This document shows, piece after piece, positions 53,120 through 61,368 of a stretch of 64,000 nt of DNA. The stretch is from contig NZ_CP036273.1 in NCBI RefSeq assembly GCF_007747215.1, forward strand, positions 6,742,322 through 6,806,321. The letters are read 5' to 3'. A program made the position numbers and the translations under genes. The notes under the pieces were generated by a model. The model saw nothing but the letters and a program-made list of their open reading frames with translations. It was not told the origin of the DNA and made no database searches. The DNA is from Urbifossiella limnaea (GTDB lineage: Bacteria; Planctomycetota; Planctomycetia; Gemmatales; Gemmataceae). Every line of letters begins with the position of its first letter. The first letter of the stretch is position 1.

Positions 53120-53566
53120 ATGACCGCTTACCGAATTGGCACCGGCCTGATGGTCCTCGGTTGCTTGCTCTACGGGGCGGCGTGCGTCGTTCCCGTTTCC
53201 CCAGGCGTGCCGGGGGTCATGCTGTTAACACTGCCTTTCGTCTTCGCGCCCGCGGCGGTCGCGATCGAGGGCGTGGCAGTCAAGTACTTCTGCGGAGTCG
53301 GACTCTGGCTCGCCAACCCGCTCGCGGCTGTCGCCATGCTCCAGGCTTACCGACGCGAGTACTACGCGGCCGCTTTCCTCAGTTTCTGGGCGGCGATTCT
53401 GGCGATGGCGGCCGTACTCGTGCTCCCGCCGGTCCATCTGGCTGGCTGCCTGTGGGCCGGTAGCATGGTCGTCTTGGCAGTCGCCCACCCGGTTCGGGGG
53501 CGTGCGATAAAGAAGGCTCGCCGCGCCGACTGGCGGGGTGAGGCGGGTTGGACACGACCGGGGTAA
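53120..53566 (+). CDS. Small integral membrane protein
   Basis: ATG 53120, 148 residues, four or five membrane segments (LMVLGCLLYGAACVVPVSPG, VMLLTLPFVFAPAAVAIEGV, LANPLAAVAMLQAYRREYYA, AILAMAAVLVLPPVHLAGCL, SMVVLAVAHPV) and a basic cytoplasmic tail. No family recognised. First gene after the integrase relic; it may be chromosomal or a leftover of the second element. Confidence 0.6.
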   Translation: MTAYRIGTGLMVLGCLLYGAACVVPVSPGVPGVMLLTLPFVFAPAAVAIEGVAVKYFCGVGLWLANPLAAVAMLQAYRREYYAAAFLSFWAAILAMAAVLVLPPVHLAGCLWAGSMVVLAVAHPVRGRAIKKARRADWRGEAGWTRPG

Positions 53567-53658
53567 AGTGCTGGTGTCCGTGGCATTCCAGCACCGCCCC
53601 GGGCGGGTGTCACCCGGCGCCCGGGGGTTGTCCCTCCCGGGCGTTCGGCGTTCGTGGG

Positions 53659-53855
53659 TCAGTCGAACGTGCTGTTGAGCGGCGCGAACGGCACCCGCCG
53701 GTAGCGCTTGAAAGTCAGGAACTGCGCGCCGATGGTGCGGTCGGCGATCTGCGCCGGCGTCGGCGGCACCTCGGGCACTCGGGCGCGTACATCACGCGGT
53801 ACACCGTGCCCGCGAGGTGCACGCCGTAGCCTGCGAAACCGGTAAAGAATTGAAG
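53659..53855 (-). pseudogene. Frameshifted C-terminal gene fragment
   Basis: On the minus strand one frame codes GFAGYGVHLAGTVYRVMYAP and breaks off at ECPR. A neighbouring frame continues PTPAQIADRTIGAQFLTFKR then YRRVPFAPLNSTFD before a stop. The two parts join smoothly with a single-base shift. The 5' side ends in an AT-rich stretch (about 53840-53895). The parent family is not known to me. Confidence 0.4.
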
Positions 53856-53939
53856 ATTCTGCAATCTTAAAAACCACCAAGCGTATAATTAAATCCCGCG
53901 GCCGGCCGGACCCCGCGATTCCTACCCCGGACGAACGCC

Positions 53940-54137
53940 ATGCGTCACGAACGCCGGCCGGACCAACAACACATCTCCGACCTGCCCGTCTCGGTTGCGT
54001 CCGCGGCCCGCGTACCAGCTCCGGGAACGGCGGCGCCCGCGCCCGCCCTCGCGCCGCGCGTTCCCGACGCGACGGTCCTTCGGGTCTACACCAGGGTCGG
54101 CGGCCCCCTGGACGGCACCTGCCCGCTCGGCGTCTAA
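53940..54137 (+). CDS. Possible small protein, 65 aa
   Basis: ATG 53940 follows an AT-rich stretch of about 60 bases that could be a promoter. The product (MRHERRPDQQHISDLPVSVA) is proline- and alanine-rich and shows no motif. The next possible small gene starts 19 bases later. Low support. Confidence 0.3.
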   Translation: MRHERRPDQQHISDLPVSVASAARVPAPGTAAPAPALAPRVPDATVLRVYTRVGGPLDGTCPLGV

Positions 54138-54155
54138 CGGCACGGGCACCTGGGA

Positions 54156-54347
54156 GTGGCGATGCGCGACAACCCGAAGCACCGAAGCCGGGCAAAGCTG
54201 CTGTACCCGGCCCTGTCCCCGGAGGCCGCGGCCCTGATGCGGCGCCGGGTGACCCTGATACTCGGGTTCGTCCCCCTTCCCGAGATGACTCAAGCGGAGA
54301 CGGACTGGGTGTTCCACCAGTCTCAGCGGGCGGCCGACGACCAGTAG
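54156..54347 (+). CDS. Possible small protein, 63 aa
   Basis: Starts at GTG 54156 or ATG 54162. The product (MRDNPKHRSRAKLLYPALSP, EAAALMRRRVTLILGFVPLP) has natural-looking composition with a basic start and one hydrophobic stretch, and ends at TAG 54345-54347. No family; it may be the end of a decayed gene beginning at 53940. Confidence 0.35.
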   Translation: MAMRDNPKHRSRAKLLYPALSPEAAALMRRRVTLILGFVPLPEMTQAETDWVFHQSQRAADDQ

Positions 54348-54571
54348 CAACGCCCGCCGCCCGCCCCGATCCCAACACCAACGGAGCGGAGCACGATCTC
54401 GGCCCACACCACCTCCCCCGCGACGACCCACAGCCGCCACCCGTTCACCACGGCCCCCGAGCCCGGGGACCGGCTGCACGCCCCTGCGGCGGGCCGGTAG
54501 CCGGAGCACCGCGGGGTGGGAGGCCGGCCCCGCGCCGGCGGCTCGCCCCTCTCGCCCCCGGAAGGAATCGC

Positions 54572-55261
54572 GTGTGCTTCTCGACCGAGGTGAGTGCCGG
54601 GGTGGCCGTCGTACTGTTGCCGGTCGGCGGGTACTGCCTCGCCGCGGCCGCGGTCAAGGACCGGGCGTACCTCCCCCTGGCCGCACTCCCCCTCCTGTTC
54701 GGGGTCCAGCAGGTGTTCGAGGGCGCGGTCTGGTTCGCGGTCGGGCGGCACGACCCGGTACTCGCCCGGGCGGCGAGCGGCGCGTTCCTGTTCTTCGCCC
54801 TCGCCGTCTGGCCGGTCGGGGTGCCGCTTGCCGCCGCCGCCCTGGAGCGCCCCGGCCGGCGGCGTCGGGCGTTCGTGGGGCTCGCGGCCGCCGGGCTGGC
54901 CGTCGCCGCCGCGTACTTCGTCCCGGTCGCGGCCGGCGGGTGGGAGGGGCCGCGGGTCGTCGGCCACTCCCTCCGGTACGACCTGCCGGACCCCGGCCCG
55001 GTGTGGCCGGCTGCCTATCTGGCGGCCGTGTGCGTCCCCCTGGCCGCGTCCCGCGTGCCCGCCGTCCGCCCACTCGGGTGGCTGGCCCTGGCCGCCGCCG
55101 GGGTGTCCTACGTCGCCTTCCGGGAGGCGTTCGCGTCCGTGTGGTGCTTCCTGGCCGCGGCCCTGTCGGGCTACCTGGCGTACGTGTTGTGCCGGGTTCC
55201 AGACCCCCGGGCGTGGAATCTCGGCACCGAGTCCCGGCCGCCGGCCCTCCAACCCACATGA
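54572..55261 (+). CDS. DUF6629-like integral membrane protein
   Basis: GTG 54572 with GGAAGGA upstream. The start MCFSTEVSAGVAVVLLPVGG followed by LPLLFGVQQVFEGAVW is the signature of DUF6629 membrane proteins. About seven membrane helices in 229 residues. The conserved QxxEG motif in helix 2 is present. Function unknown; it precedes the desaturase gene by about 90 bases and may be co-transcribed. Confidence 0.7.
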   Translation: MCFSTEVSAGVAVVLLPVGGYCLAAAAVKDRAYLPLAALPLLFGVQQVFEGAVWFAVGRHDPVLARAASGAFLFFALAVWPVGVPLAAAALERPGRRRRAFVGLAAAGLAVAAAYFVPVAAGGWEGPRVVGHSLRYDLPDPGPVWPAAYLAAVCVPLAASRVPAVRPLGWLALAAAGVSYVAFREAFASVWCFLAAALSGYLAYVLCRVPDPRAWNLGTESRPPALQPT

Positions 55262-55353
55262 CCGCCTGAGACACCGTGCGGCGGGTCGGTCCGGAAGTTG
55301 CCCTGACGATTTCCTACTCGCTCGAACAAGAGCCGGATTCGCGGAGGGGTGTC

Positions 55354-56349
55354 GTGACCGAGAAAGCCGTGGTTCCCGTCGCCGAGCCCGCTGCCGAACT
55401 CCCGACGGCCCCACCGGGCCGTGCCCCGGTCCTGGTCCAGGCGGTCATCCTCCTCGTCATCGTCGTCCCCCTCCTCGGGCTCGTCGCCGCACCGTTCTTC
55501 CTCTGGGGGTGGGGCTTCTCCTGGACCGACCTGGGCCTCCTACTCGGGATGTACCTGGCCACCGCCCTGGGCATCACCGTCGGGTTCCACCGCCTGTTCG
55601 TGCACCGCTCGTTCGAGACGTACACCTGGGTGAAGGTGGTGTTCGCCGCCCTCGGGTCGATGGCCCTCCAGGGGTCGCTGTTCAAGTGGGTGGCGTACCA
55701 CCGCCGGCACCACCAGCACAGCGACTCGGCCGACGACCCGCACACCCCGCACCACGCCGGGGGCGGCGTTCTCGGGGCGCTCCGCGGGGCGTGGCACTCC
55801 CACGTCGGCTGGTTCTTCCGGGCCGACCCGCCGGACCTGTACGACTACGTCAAGGACCTGCAGAAGAGTCGCGCCCTCCGGGTCGCGGACGCCCTGTGGC
55901 CGCTGTGGGTCGTCCTCGGGCTGGTCATCCCCGGCCTCATCGGGGGCCTGGTGAAGATGAGCTGGGTCGGGGTGTGGTCGGGCATCGTCTGGGGCGGGCT
56001 GGCGCGCATCTTCCTCGTCCACCACGTCACCTGGAGCGTCAACTCGGCCTGCCACCTGTGGGGGTTCCGGCCGTACCGGAGCGCGGACGAGAGCCGCAAC
56101 AACGTGGTGTTCGGGATCCTCGCCCTGGGCGAGGGGTGGCACAACGCCCACCACGCGTTCCCCACGTCGGCCCGCCACGGGCTCTCGTGGTGGCAGGTGG
56201 ACGTGAGCTACTACCTGATCCGCGTGATGAGCTGGGTCGGCCTCGCCTGGGGCGTGAAGGTGCCGACCCACGAGGCGATCGCGCGGGCCGGCTGGAAGAC
56301 ACCGGCCGAGCCCGTGACGTCGGCTCAGCCCGCCGCCGACGCGACGTAA
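55354..56349 (+). CDS. Acyl-CoA/fatty-acid desaturase
   Basis: GTG 55354 is preferred to GTG 55276, because GGAGGGG lies 6 bases upstream. 331 residues with four main membrane helices and the three histidine boxes of the membrane di-iron desaturases: GFHRLFVH, YHRRHHQHSD and EGWHNAHHAF. The arrangement is that of the stearoyl-CoA desaturase (delta-9) family. It introduces a double bond into saturated acyl chains in the membrane. Confidence 0.88.
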   Translation: MTEKAVVPVAEPAAELPTAPPGRAPVLVQAVILLVIVVPLLGLVAAPFFLWGWGFSWTDLGLLLGMYLATALGITVGFHRLFVHRSFETYTWVKVVFAALGSMALQGSLFKWVAYHRRHHQHSDSADDPHTPHHAGGGVLGALRGAWHSHVGWFFRADPPDLYDYVKDLQKSRALRVADALWPLWVVLGLVIPGLIGGLVKMSWVGVWSGIVWGGLARIFLVHHVTWSVNSACHLWGFRPYRSADESRNNVVFGILALGEGWHNAHHAFPTSARHGLSWWQVDVSYYLIRVMSWVGLAWGVKVPTHEAIARAGWKTPAEPVTSAQPAADAT

Positions 56350-56351
56350 GT

Positions 56352-56552
56352 TCAGGCCACCGGTTGCGCCCGGATCGCCCACCCGGTCGGGTCCTGCTTC
56401 GGCTCTCCCGCGTCCCCGCCGGGAACCACGAACCAGGTGTTACACCGCGGGCACCGGCACCTCCACCCCGCGGTCGGCGGCTCCGTCTCCACCGTCTCGA
56501 CGTGGAGCGAGTTCCCGCACTTCGTGCAACACAGTGTCATCAGTCGAAACAC
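56352..56552 (-). CDS. Small zinc-ribbon protein
   Basis: ATG 56552 or ATG 56540. 66 residues with two CxxC pairs (LCCTKCGNSLHVETVE and WRCRCPRCNTWFVVPG), a compact zinc ribbon. Convergent with the desaturase (2 bases between stops) and divergent from the kinase gene. Possibly a regulator; no known family. Confidence 0.6.
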   Translation of the reverse strand: MFRLMTLCCTKCGNSLHVETVETEPPTAGWRCRCPRCNTWFVVPGGDAGEPKQDPTGWAIRAQPVA

Positions 56553-56613
56553 GGCTCATCTCCACGCGGGACGGGCCCTACCGAATGGTCCGGACCCGCG
56601 GTGCCTCGTGCAA

Positions 56614-57747
56614 ATGTGCAGCCGCCGGGTGCTCGACGTCTCGGTCACCGCCACGCTCCTGCGGCCGGTCGACGGCGCCGCCCCGGCGGTCAGCCTCACC
56701 GAGCGGGACCTGACCGCGCGCAAGCGACTGGAACAAGACCTCCGGGAGCGGAGCGACCGAACCACGGCGATCCTGGAGGCGGCGGCCGACCCGATCATCA
56801 CCTTCGCCGGGTCGGGAGTGGTCGAGTCCGTCAACCGGGCCGCCGAGCGGGCATTCGGGTGGCCGGCGGCCGAGCTGGTCGGCCGGAGCCTCGACACGCT
56901 GCTGGCCCGGTGCGACCGAACCCGCCACGAGTCGTACGTCACGGCCCTCATGAACGCCGGGGCCGAGAAGGCCGGGGGCGGCGACCGCGAGGTCGCCTGC
57001 GTCCGGCGGGACGGCACGACGTTCCCGGCCGACCTCACGGTCGGCCGGGTAGACCACCTCGACCGGTTCGTGGCCGTCATTCGGGACACCACTGAGCGGG
57101 AGCGGCTGGAGCGGGAGGTGCTGGAGATCGCCGCCGCCGAGCAGGAGCGGATCGGCCGCGAGCTCCACGACTCGGTCGGCCAGGAGCTGACCGGCCTCCG
57201 GCTGATGACCGAGGCGCTGGTGGGCGACCTCCGGGATCGGGGGGCCGAGGAACTGGGCCTCGCGGTCCGGGTCAGCGACGGCCTGCGGGACGCGCTCGCC
57301 CGGGTGCGCGCGCTATCCCGCGGGCTGGTGGCCGCCGAGGTGGACGCGGCCGGCCTCGGCCCGGCCCTCGCGGCGTTGGCCGACCGCGTCCGCGAGACGA
57401 CGCGCGTGGGGTGTACGTTCGAGCCCGCCGGCACGCCCCGGCTCCCGGACGCGGCCGCCTCGCACCTGCTGCGGATCGCCGAGGAGGCCGTCACCAACGC
57501 CCTCCGGCACGCGGGCGCCACCCGGGTCTGGATCACCCTGACCGCCGGCGACGCCGCGACCGAACTCCGGGTCGGTGACGACGGCCGGGGGTTCACCACC
57601 GCGGAGGCCGAGGCGGCCGGCGGGCTCGGGCTAAAACTCATGCGCTACCGGGCCGGGCGGATCGGGGCGTCGTTCCGCCTCGACACCGGACCGGCCGGCA
57701 CCCTCGTCGTCTGCTCCCTCCTGGCCGGGGCCGCCGATGCCCGATAA
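56614..57747 (+). CDS. PAS sensor histidine kinase (NarX/HisKA_3 type), N-terminus truncated
   Basis: ATG 56614 (or GTG 56608) opens directly inside the end of a PAS-like domain (VSVTATLLRPVDGAAPAVSL, TERDLTARKRLEQDLRERSD), so most of a first PAS domain is missing. A complete second PAS follows (ILEAAADPIITFAGSGVVES to VAVIRDTTERERLEREVLEI). The HisKA_3 dimerisation helix has the phospho-His in QERIGRELHDSVGQELTGLR. The ATPase domain has EEAVTNALRHAGAT, GDDGRGFTT and GGLGLKLMRYRA. It would phosphorylate the LuxR-type regulator encoded next, with which it overlaps by 11 bases. Confidence 0.8.
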   Translation: MCSRRVLDVSVTATLLRPVDGAAPAVSLTERDLTARKRLEQDLRERSDRTTAILEAAADPIITFAGSGVVESVNRAAERAFGWPAAELVGRSLDTLLARCDRTRHESYVTALMNAGAEKAGGGDREVACVRRDGTTFPADLTVGRVDHLDRFVAVIRDTTERERLEREVLEIAAAEQERIGRELHDSVGQELTGLRLMTEALVGDLRDRGAEELGLAVRVSDGLRDALARVRALSRGLVAAEVDAAGLGPALAALADRVRETTRVGCTFEPAGTPRLPDAAASHLLRIAEEAVTNALRHAGATRVWITLTAGDAATELRVGDDGRGFTTAEAEAAGGLGLKLMRYRAGRIGASFRLDTGPAGTLVVCSLLAGAADAR

Positions 57748-58195
57748 GCCCGCCGCCGCCGCCGCGCCCCCGATCCGCGTCCTGATCGTGGACGACCACC
57801 CGGTCACGCGGGAGGGGCTGGCGATCCGCCTGTCCCGGGAGCCCGACATCCGCGTGTGCGGGGAGGCGGCCGACATTCCGGAGGGGATCCTTCGGGCGAC
57901 CGAGATCGCCCCCGACGTGGTGATCGTGGACGTGTCCTTGAAGGGCGGGGACGGGATCGAGCTGGTGAAGCGGCTCCGCGCTCGCCTCCCCGCGGCCCGG
58001 GCGCTGGTGTGGTCGAAACTGGAGGTGTTCCGGCTACTCGGGGAAGGGCTGAGCACCAACGAAATCGCCGGCCAGATCCACCTGAGCCCCAAGACCGTCG
58101 AGACGTACCGGGCGCGGATCCGGGCGAAACTCGGCGCGGACTCCGGGTCGGAGGTGCTCCGGCAGGCCATCCGCTGGGTGATCGAGAACAGCTGA
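57737..58195 (+). CDS. NarL/FixJ-type response regulator with shortened receiver
   Basis: ATG 57737 overlaps the kinase gene. The receiver starts normally (IRVLIVDDHPVTREGLAIRL, phospho-acceptor Asp in PDVVIVDVSLKGGDG), but after LRARLPAARALVWS it jumps straight into the LuxR HTH (KLEVFRLLGEGLSTNEIAGQ, IHLSPKTVETYRARIRAKLG). About 50-60 residues, including the conserved Thr/Ser and Lys of the receiver and the linker, are missing. 152 residues instead of about 210. DNA binding should be kept, but phospho-control is probably lost. Confidence 0.8.
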   Translation: MPDKPAAAAAPPIRVLIVDDHPVTREGLAIRLSREPDIRVCGEAADIPEGILRATEIAPDVVIVDVSLKGGDGIELVKRLRARLPAARALVWSKLEVFRLLGEGLSTNEIAGQIHLSPKTVETYRARIRAKLGADSGSEVLRQAIRWVIENS

Positions 58196-58308
58196 CCCGA
58201 CGGGCGACAGCCGCGCGGCCGGATCGCGCTTCTGCCCCCGAACCGACACTCCGCCACTACCGCCGAATCATTTCCGACCCCGCGCCGCGGCCGCACTAGA
58301 ATGACCGC

Positions 58309-59412
58309 ATGGAACGGCTCAACAAATTCCTGGCCCACGCCGGCGTCGGGTCGCGGCGGCACTGCGACGACCTCATCGCCGCCGGCCGCGTCAAGGTCAA
58401 CGGCCGGAAGGTCGTGGACCTCGGCCTCAAGATCGACCCCGCCAGCCACGACGTGTCCGTCGACGACCACCCGGTCAAGACCGAGCGGCCGGTGTACTGG
58501 GCCGTCAACAAGCCCGTCGGCTACCTCTGCACCAACGACGACCCCGACGGCCGCCCGCGCGCCGTCGAGTTGCTGCCGCACGTCGAGCAGCGCGTGTATA
58601 CGGTCGGCCGGCTCGACGAGGCCAGCGAAGGCCTCCTGCTGATGACCAACGACGGCGAGCTGGCGCACGCGCTGACGCACCCGCGGTTCAGCATCCCCAA
58701 GACGTACCTCGTGCTCGTCGCCGGCAAGCCCGGACCTGACGACCTGCAGAAGCTGCTCGACGGCGTGTGGCTGTCCGACGGCAAGGTGCGGGCGTCGGAC
58801 GTGCGGCGGCTCAAGCCGCAGGGCGACAGCACGTGGCTGCGCATCGTGCTGACGGAAGGGAAGAACCGCGAGATCCGGCGGATGCTGGCGGAGCAGGGGC
58901 ACAAGGTGCTGAAGCTCCGCCGCGTGGCGATCGGCCCGGTGAAGCTGGACAAGCTGGCGAAGGGGAAGGCGCGGCGGGTGAGCGAGCCCGAGCTGGTCGA
59001 GCTGCGGCGGTGGGTGGCGCTGGCGTCGGAGCGCATCGCCAAGCTGAAGGAGAAGGCGGCCAAGGCGATCCCGGACGGGATGAAGCTGACGCCCCGGCCC
59101 AAGCCCACCGGCCCGCGCCCCGGCGCCGCGTTCAAGCCCGCCGGCCCGCGGCCGGGTGCCGCGTTCAAGCCCGCCGGTCCCAGGCCGGGCGGCGCGTTCC
59201 GACCCGCCGCGCCGAAGCCCGGCGCCGCGCCCCAGCCCGCCGGGCCGCGGCCGGGCGGCGCGTTCAAGCCGGCCGGCCCCAAGCCCAGCGCCGCGGGGAA
59301 GCCCGTGGCCGCGAAGCCGGGCGCCGCGTTCAAGCCCGCCGGCCCGCGGCCCGGCCCGGCCCGGTCGCCGGCCCGCCCCAAGGGCTGGCGTCCGCTGCCG
59401 AAGTCGCGCTGA
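58309..59412 (+). CDS. rluB: 23S rRNA pseudouridine synthase, RluB/RsuA family
   Basis: ATG 58309, 367 residues. S4 RNA-binding domain first (MERLNKFLAHAGVGSRRHCD, LIAAGRVKVNGRKV), then the synthase domain with the catalytic Asp in GRLDEASEGLLLMTNDGELA and HPRFSIPKTYLV, REIRRMLAEQGHKVLKLRRV. After about residue 245 comes a 110-residue low-complexity tail of Pro/Ala/Gly/Lys repeats (GPRPGAAFKPA, eight or so units), which is not part of the enzyme and is positively charged, perhaps for RNA binding. It makes a pseudouridine in rRNA; the exact site cannot be read. Confidence 0.85.
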   Translation: MERLNKFLAHAGVGSRRHCDDLIAAGRVKVNGRKVVDLGLKIDPASHDVSVDDHPVKTERPVYWAVNKPVGYLCTNDDPDGRPRAVELLPHVEQRVYTVGRLDEASEGLLLMTNDGELAHALTHPRFSIPKTYLVLVAGKPGPDDLQKLLDGVWLSDGKVRASDVRRLKPQGDSTWLRIVLTEGKNREIRRMLAEQGHKVLKLRRVAIGPVKLDKLAKGKARRVSEPELVELRRWVALASERIAKLKEKAAKAIPDGMKLTPRPKPTGPRPGAAFKPAGPRPGAAFKPAGPRPGGAFRPAAPKPGAAPQPAGPRPGGAFKPAGPKPSAAGKPVAAKPGAAFKPAGPRPGPARSPARPKGWRPLPKSR

Positions 59413-59438
59413 CCGCTCCTTCCTCCGCCGCACCCGCC

Positions 59439-60248
59439 ATGTTCCAGCGCACCGCCCGCGTTCTCGAACACGTCCGCCTCGCCGAGCGGACGTACCGCGT
59501 CCGCCTGCACTGCCCCGACGTGGCGGCGGCGGTGCGGCCGGGGCAGTTCGTCATGCTGCGGCTGCCGGGCACGTCCGACCCGCTGCTCGGCCGCCCGTTC
59601 GCGCTCTACGACCTGTCGCCGGACAGCGCCGCGCTCGACGTGGTGTACCTCGTCGTCGGCAAGATGACGGGCCGGCTGGTGGACGTGCAGGCGGGCGAGG
59701 CGCTGGAGGTGTGGGGGCCGCTGGGGAAGCCGTTCCCGGAAGTCGGCAGCGTGGACGAGGTGCGGCTCGTCGCCGGCGGCATCGGGCAGACGCCGTTCCT
59801 GGCGTACGCGCGGGAACTGCTCGGCGCGCGCGGCTACAGCGGTGACGCCCCACGCCGGCGGGCGCGGCGGGTGACGCTGTACTACGGCGTCCGCACCGCG
59901 GCGCTGGCGGCGGGCGTGGACGACTTCCGCGCCGCGGGCGTGACCGTGAAGCTCGCCAGCGACGACGGCTCGCTCGGCACGAAGGGGTTCGTGACCCAGT
60001 TGCTCGCCGCCGAAGGCCCGGGCGGGCCGGTGGTGGGTTGCGGCCCCGAGCCGATGCTGCACGCGCTGGCGAAGTTGACGGCCGGGTGGGGCGTGTCGTG
60101 TCACGTGTCGCTGGAAACGCCGATGGCGTGCGGCGTGGGGGCGTGCTTCAGCTGCGTGACGAAGGTGAAGACGGCCGACGGGTGGGACTACAAGCGGGTG
60201 TGCGTGGACGGCCCCGTCTTCGACGCCGCGGCGCTGGCGTGGGAGTAA
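59439..60248 (+). CDS. pyrK: Dihydroorotate dehydrogenase electron-transfer subunit-like (PyrK)
   Basis: ATG 59439, 269 residues. The FAD domain has VRPGQFVMLRL and the RPFALYDL flavin motif (RPFxxY); the NAD domain has LVAGGIGQTPFLAYARELL and a closing VVGCGPEPMLHAL. The C-terminal 2Fe-2S cysteines stand in CGVGACFSCVTKVK with a fourth in KRVCVDGPVF, as in PyrK. The enzyme passes electrons from dihydroorotate dehydrogenase to NAD. No pyrD gene is adjacent, so a related flavin reductase remains possible. Confidence 0.85.
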   Translation: MFQRTARVLEHVRLAERTYRVRLHCPDVAAAVRPGQFVMLRLPGTSDPLLGRPFALYDLSPDSAALDVVYLVVGKMTGRLVDVQAGEALEVWGPLGKPFPEVGSVDEVRLVAGGIGQTPFLAYARELLGARGYSGDAPRRRARRVTLYYGVRTAALAAGVDDFRAAGVTVKLASDDGSLGTKGFVTQLLAAEGPGGPVVGCGPEPMLHALAKLTAGWGVSCHVSLETPMACGVGACFSCVTKVKTADGWDYKRVCVDGPVFDAAALAWE

Positions 60249-60270
60249 AGCGACACGCGTGAATGCAACC

Positions 60271-60352
60271 GAGCGGGGTCGCGTCAGCGCCCCGTGCGAC
60301 CGCGGAGCATGCTAGCTCCGCGGTCGCACGGGGCGCTGACGCGACCCCGCTC
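60271..60352. terminator. 38-bp perfect hairpin between convergent genes
   Basis: Arms 60271-60308 and 60315-60352 are exactly complementary over 38 bases, with a 6-base loop ATGCTA. It lies 22 bases after the pyrK-like stop and 13 bases from the stop of the convergent gene, so it can end both transcripts. No T-run. Confidence 0.7.
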
Positions 60353-60365
60353 ATGGCGTTGATAT

Positions 60366-61124
60366 TTAACCCCGCGTCGCCCGCAGCCGTGCGAGGTGCG
60401 GCCGCGGTGCCGACACCACGTCGCTGCGCCAGCCCTCGGCGCCCACGACGCGGAGGAACGGGAGCAGGGGGCGGCCTTCCCTGGCCGCATGCGCATCCTG
60501 CGCGCCCCTGTGGCTCCGTTGCGACTGCCGCGCCGCCTCGAACCGCACCTGGTTCCACAACCCCGCCACCGACGCGCACGCCGGCCGCAGGAACCGCGCC
60601 TTCAGGACCACCCGCTGCGCCGCGGCCGAGCGCCCCGCTTCGAGCAGGCCGCTCACCACCAGCCGCAGCACCGTCAGATCACCCGCCGCCAGAGCGGCCG
60701 CGGCTTCCAGCTCGCGGGCGCCGGCGTTCACCAGGTTCGCCCGCACCAGCGCCCGGCCGAAGGCGGCACGGTAGTTGGCGTTCGTCGGCTCCAGTTCGCT
60801 CGCCCGGCGGAACCGCACCGCGGCCCGGCGGTCGTCGCCGGCCGGGTCGCGCTCGGACGCCAGGCCGGCCAGGTAGAACGTCGCGGCGCAGCCGGGCTCC
60901 AGCCCGAGCGCGGCACGCAGGTGCCGCCGGGCCGCGCCGAAACGGTCGAAGTCGATCAGGAGTTCCGCCGCCAATCGGTGCGCCTCGGCGGCGGCCGCCG
61001 GAGCCACGTCCGACCCTGCGAGCAGCTGCCGCAGGCGGGTCAGCGCTTCCGGGCGGCGGCCGCGGCGGATCAGTTCCCGCGCGGCCGTCAACCCGCCGTG
61101 AACCAGGCTGAGCGTCCTGCTCAT
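60366..61124 (-). CDS. TPR-like helical protein
   Basis: ATG 61124 (MSRTLSLVHGGLTAARELIR) is chosen; the frame upstream lies in a lower-GC promoter-like stretch. 252 residues of helical repeats: PEALTRLRQLLAG, FGAARRHLRAALGLEPGCAA, RAAVRFRRASELEPTNANYR, LEAGRSAAAQRVVLKARFLR, which follow the TPR spacing. The last 50 residues are basic and less ordered. No signal peptide. A cytoplasmic scaffold is likely. Confidence 0.7.
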   Translation of the reverse strand: MSRTLSLVHGGLTAARELIRRGRRPEALTRLRQLLAGSDVAPAAAAEAHRLAAELLIDFDRFGAARRHLRAALGLEPGCAATFYLAGLASERDPAGDDRRAAVRFRRASELEPTNANYRAAFGRALVRANLVNAGARELEAAAALAAGDLTVLRLVVSGLLEAGRSAAAQRVVLKARFLRPACASVAGLWNQVRFEAARQSQRSHRGAQDAHAAREGRPLLPFLRVVGAEGWRSDVVSAPRPHLARLRATRG

Positions 61125-61368
61125 GCGCGGCCTCCGTGCCATCCGCCCCGCGGCGGGTCGTGTTGAGAGATCGAAACTATACCGAGACGTGCTGCGGCGC
61201 CAAGAGAGAAGTTGAATGCCGTTCGCGCCGAAATTCCGCGGAAAATCCGGCACAATCTGCGCAACACGCGGCGCCAACCACTTGCGCCTCAAGCCCCGCC
61301 GCGACCGCCGCCGATAACCCCGTGGGGAATCATTCCGGCCTCACGCCTCGCGCGAAAAAGGTGGCGAC

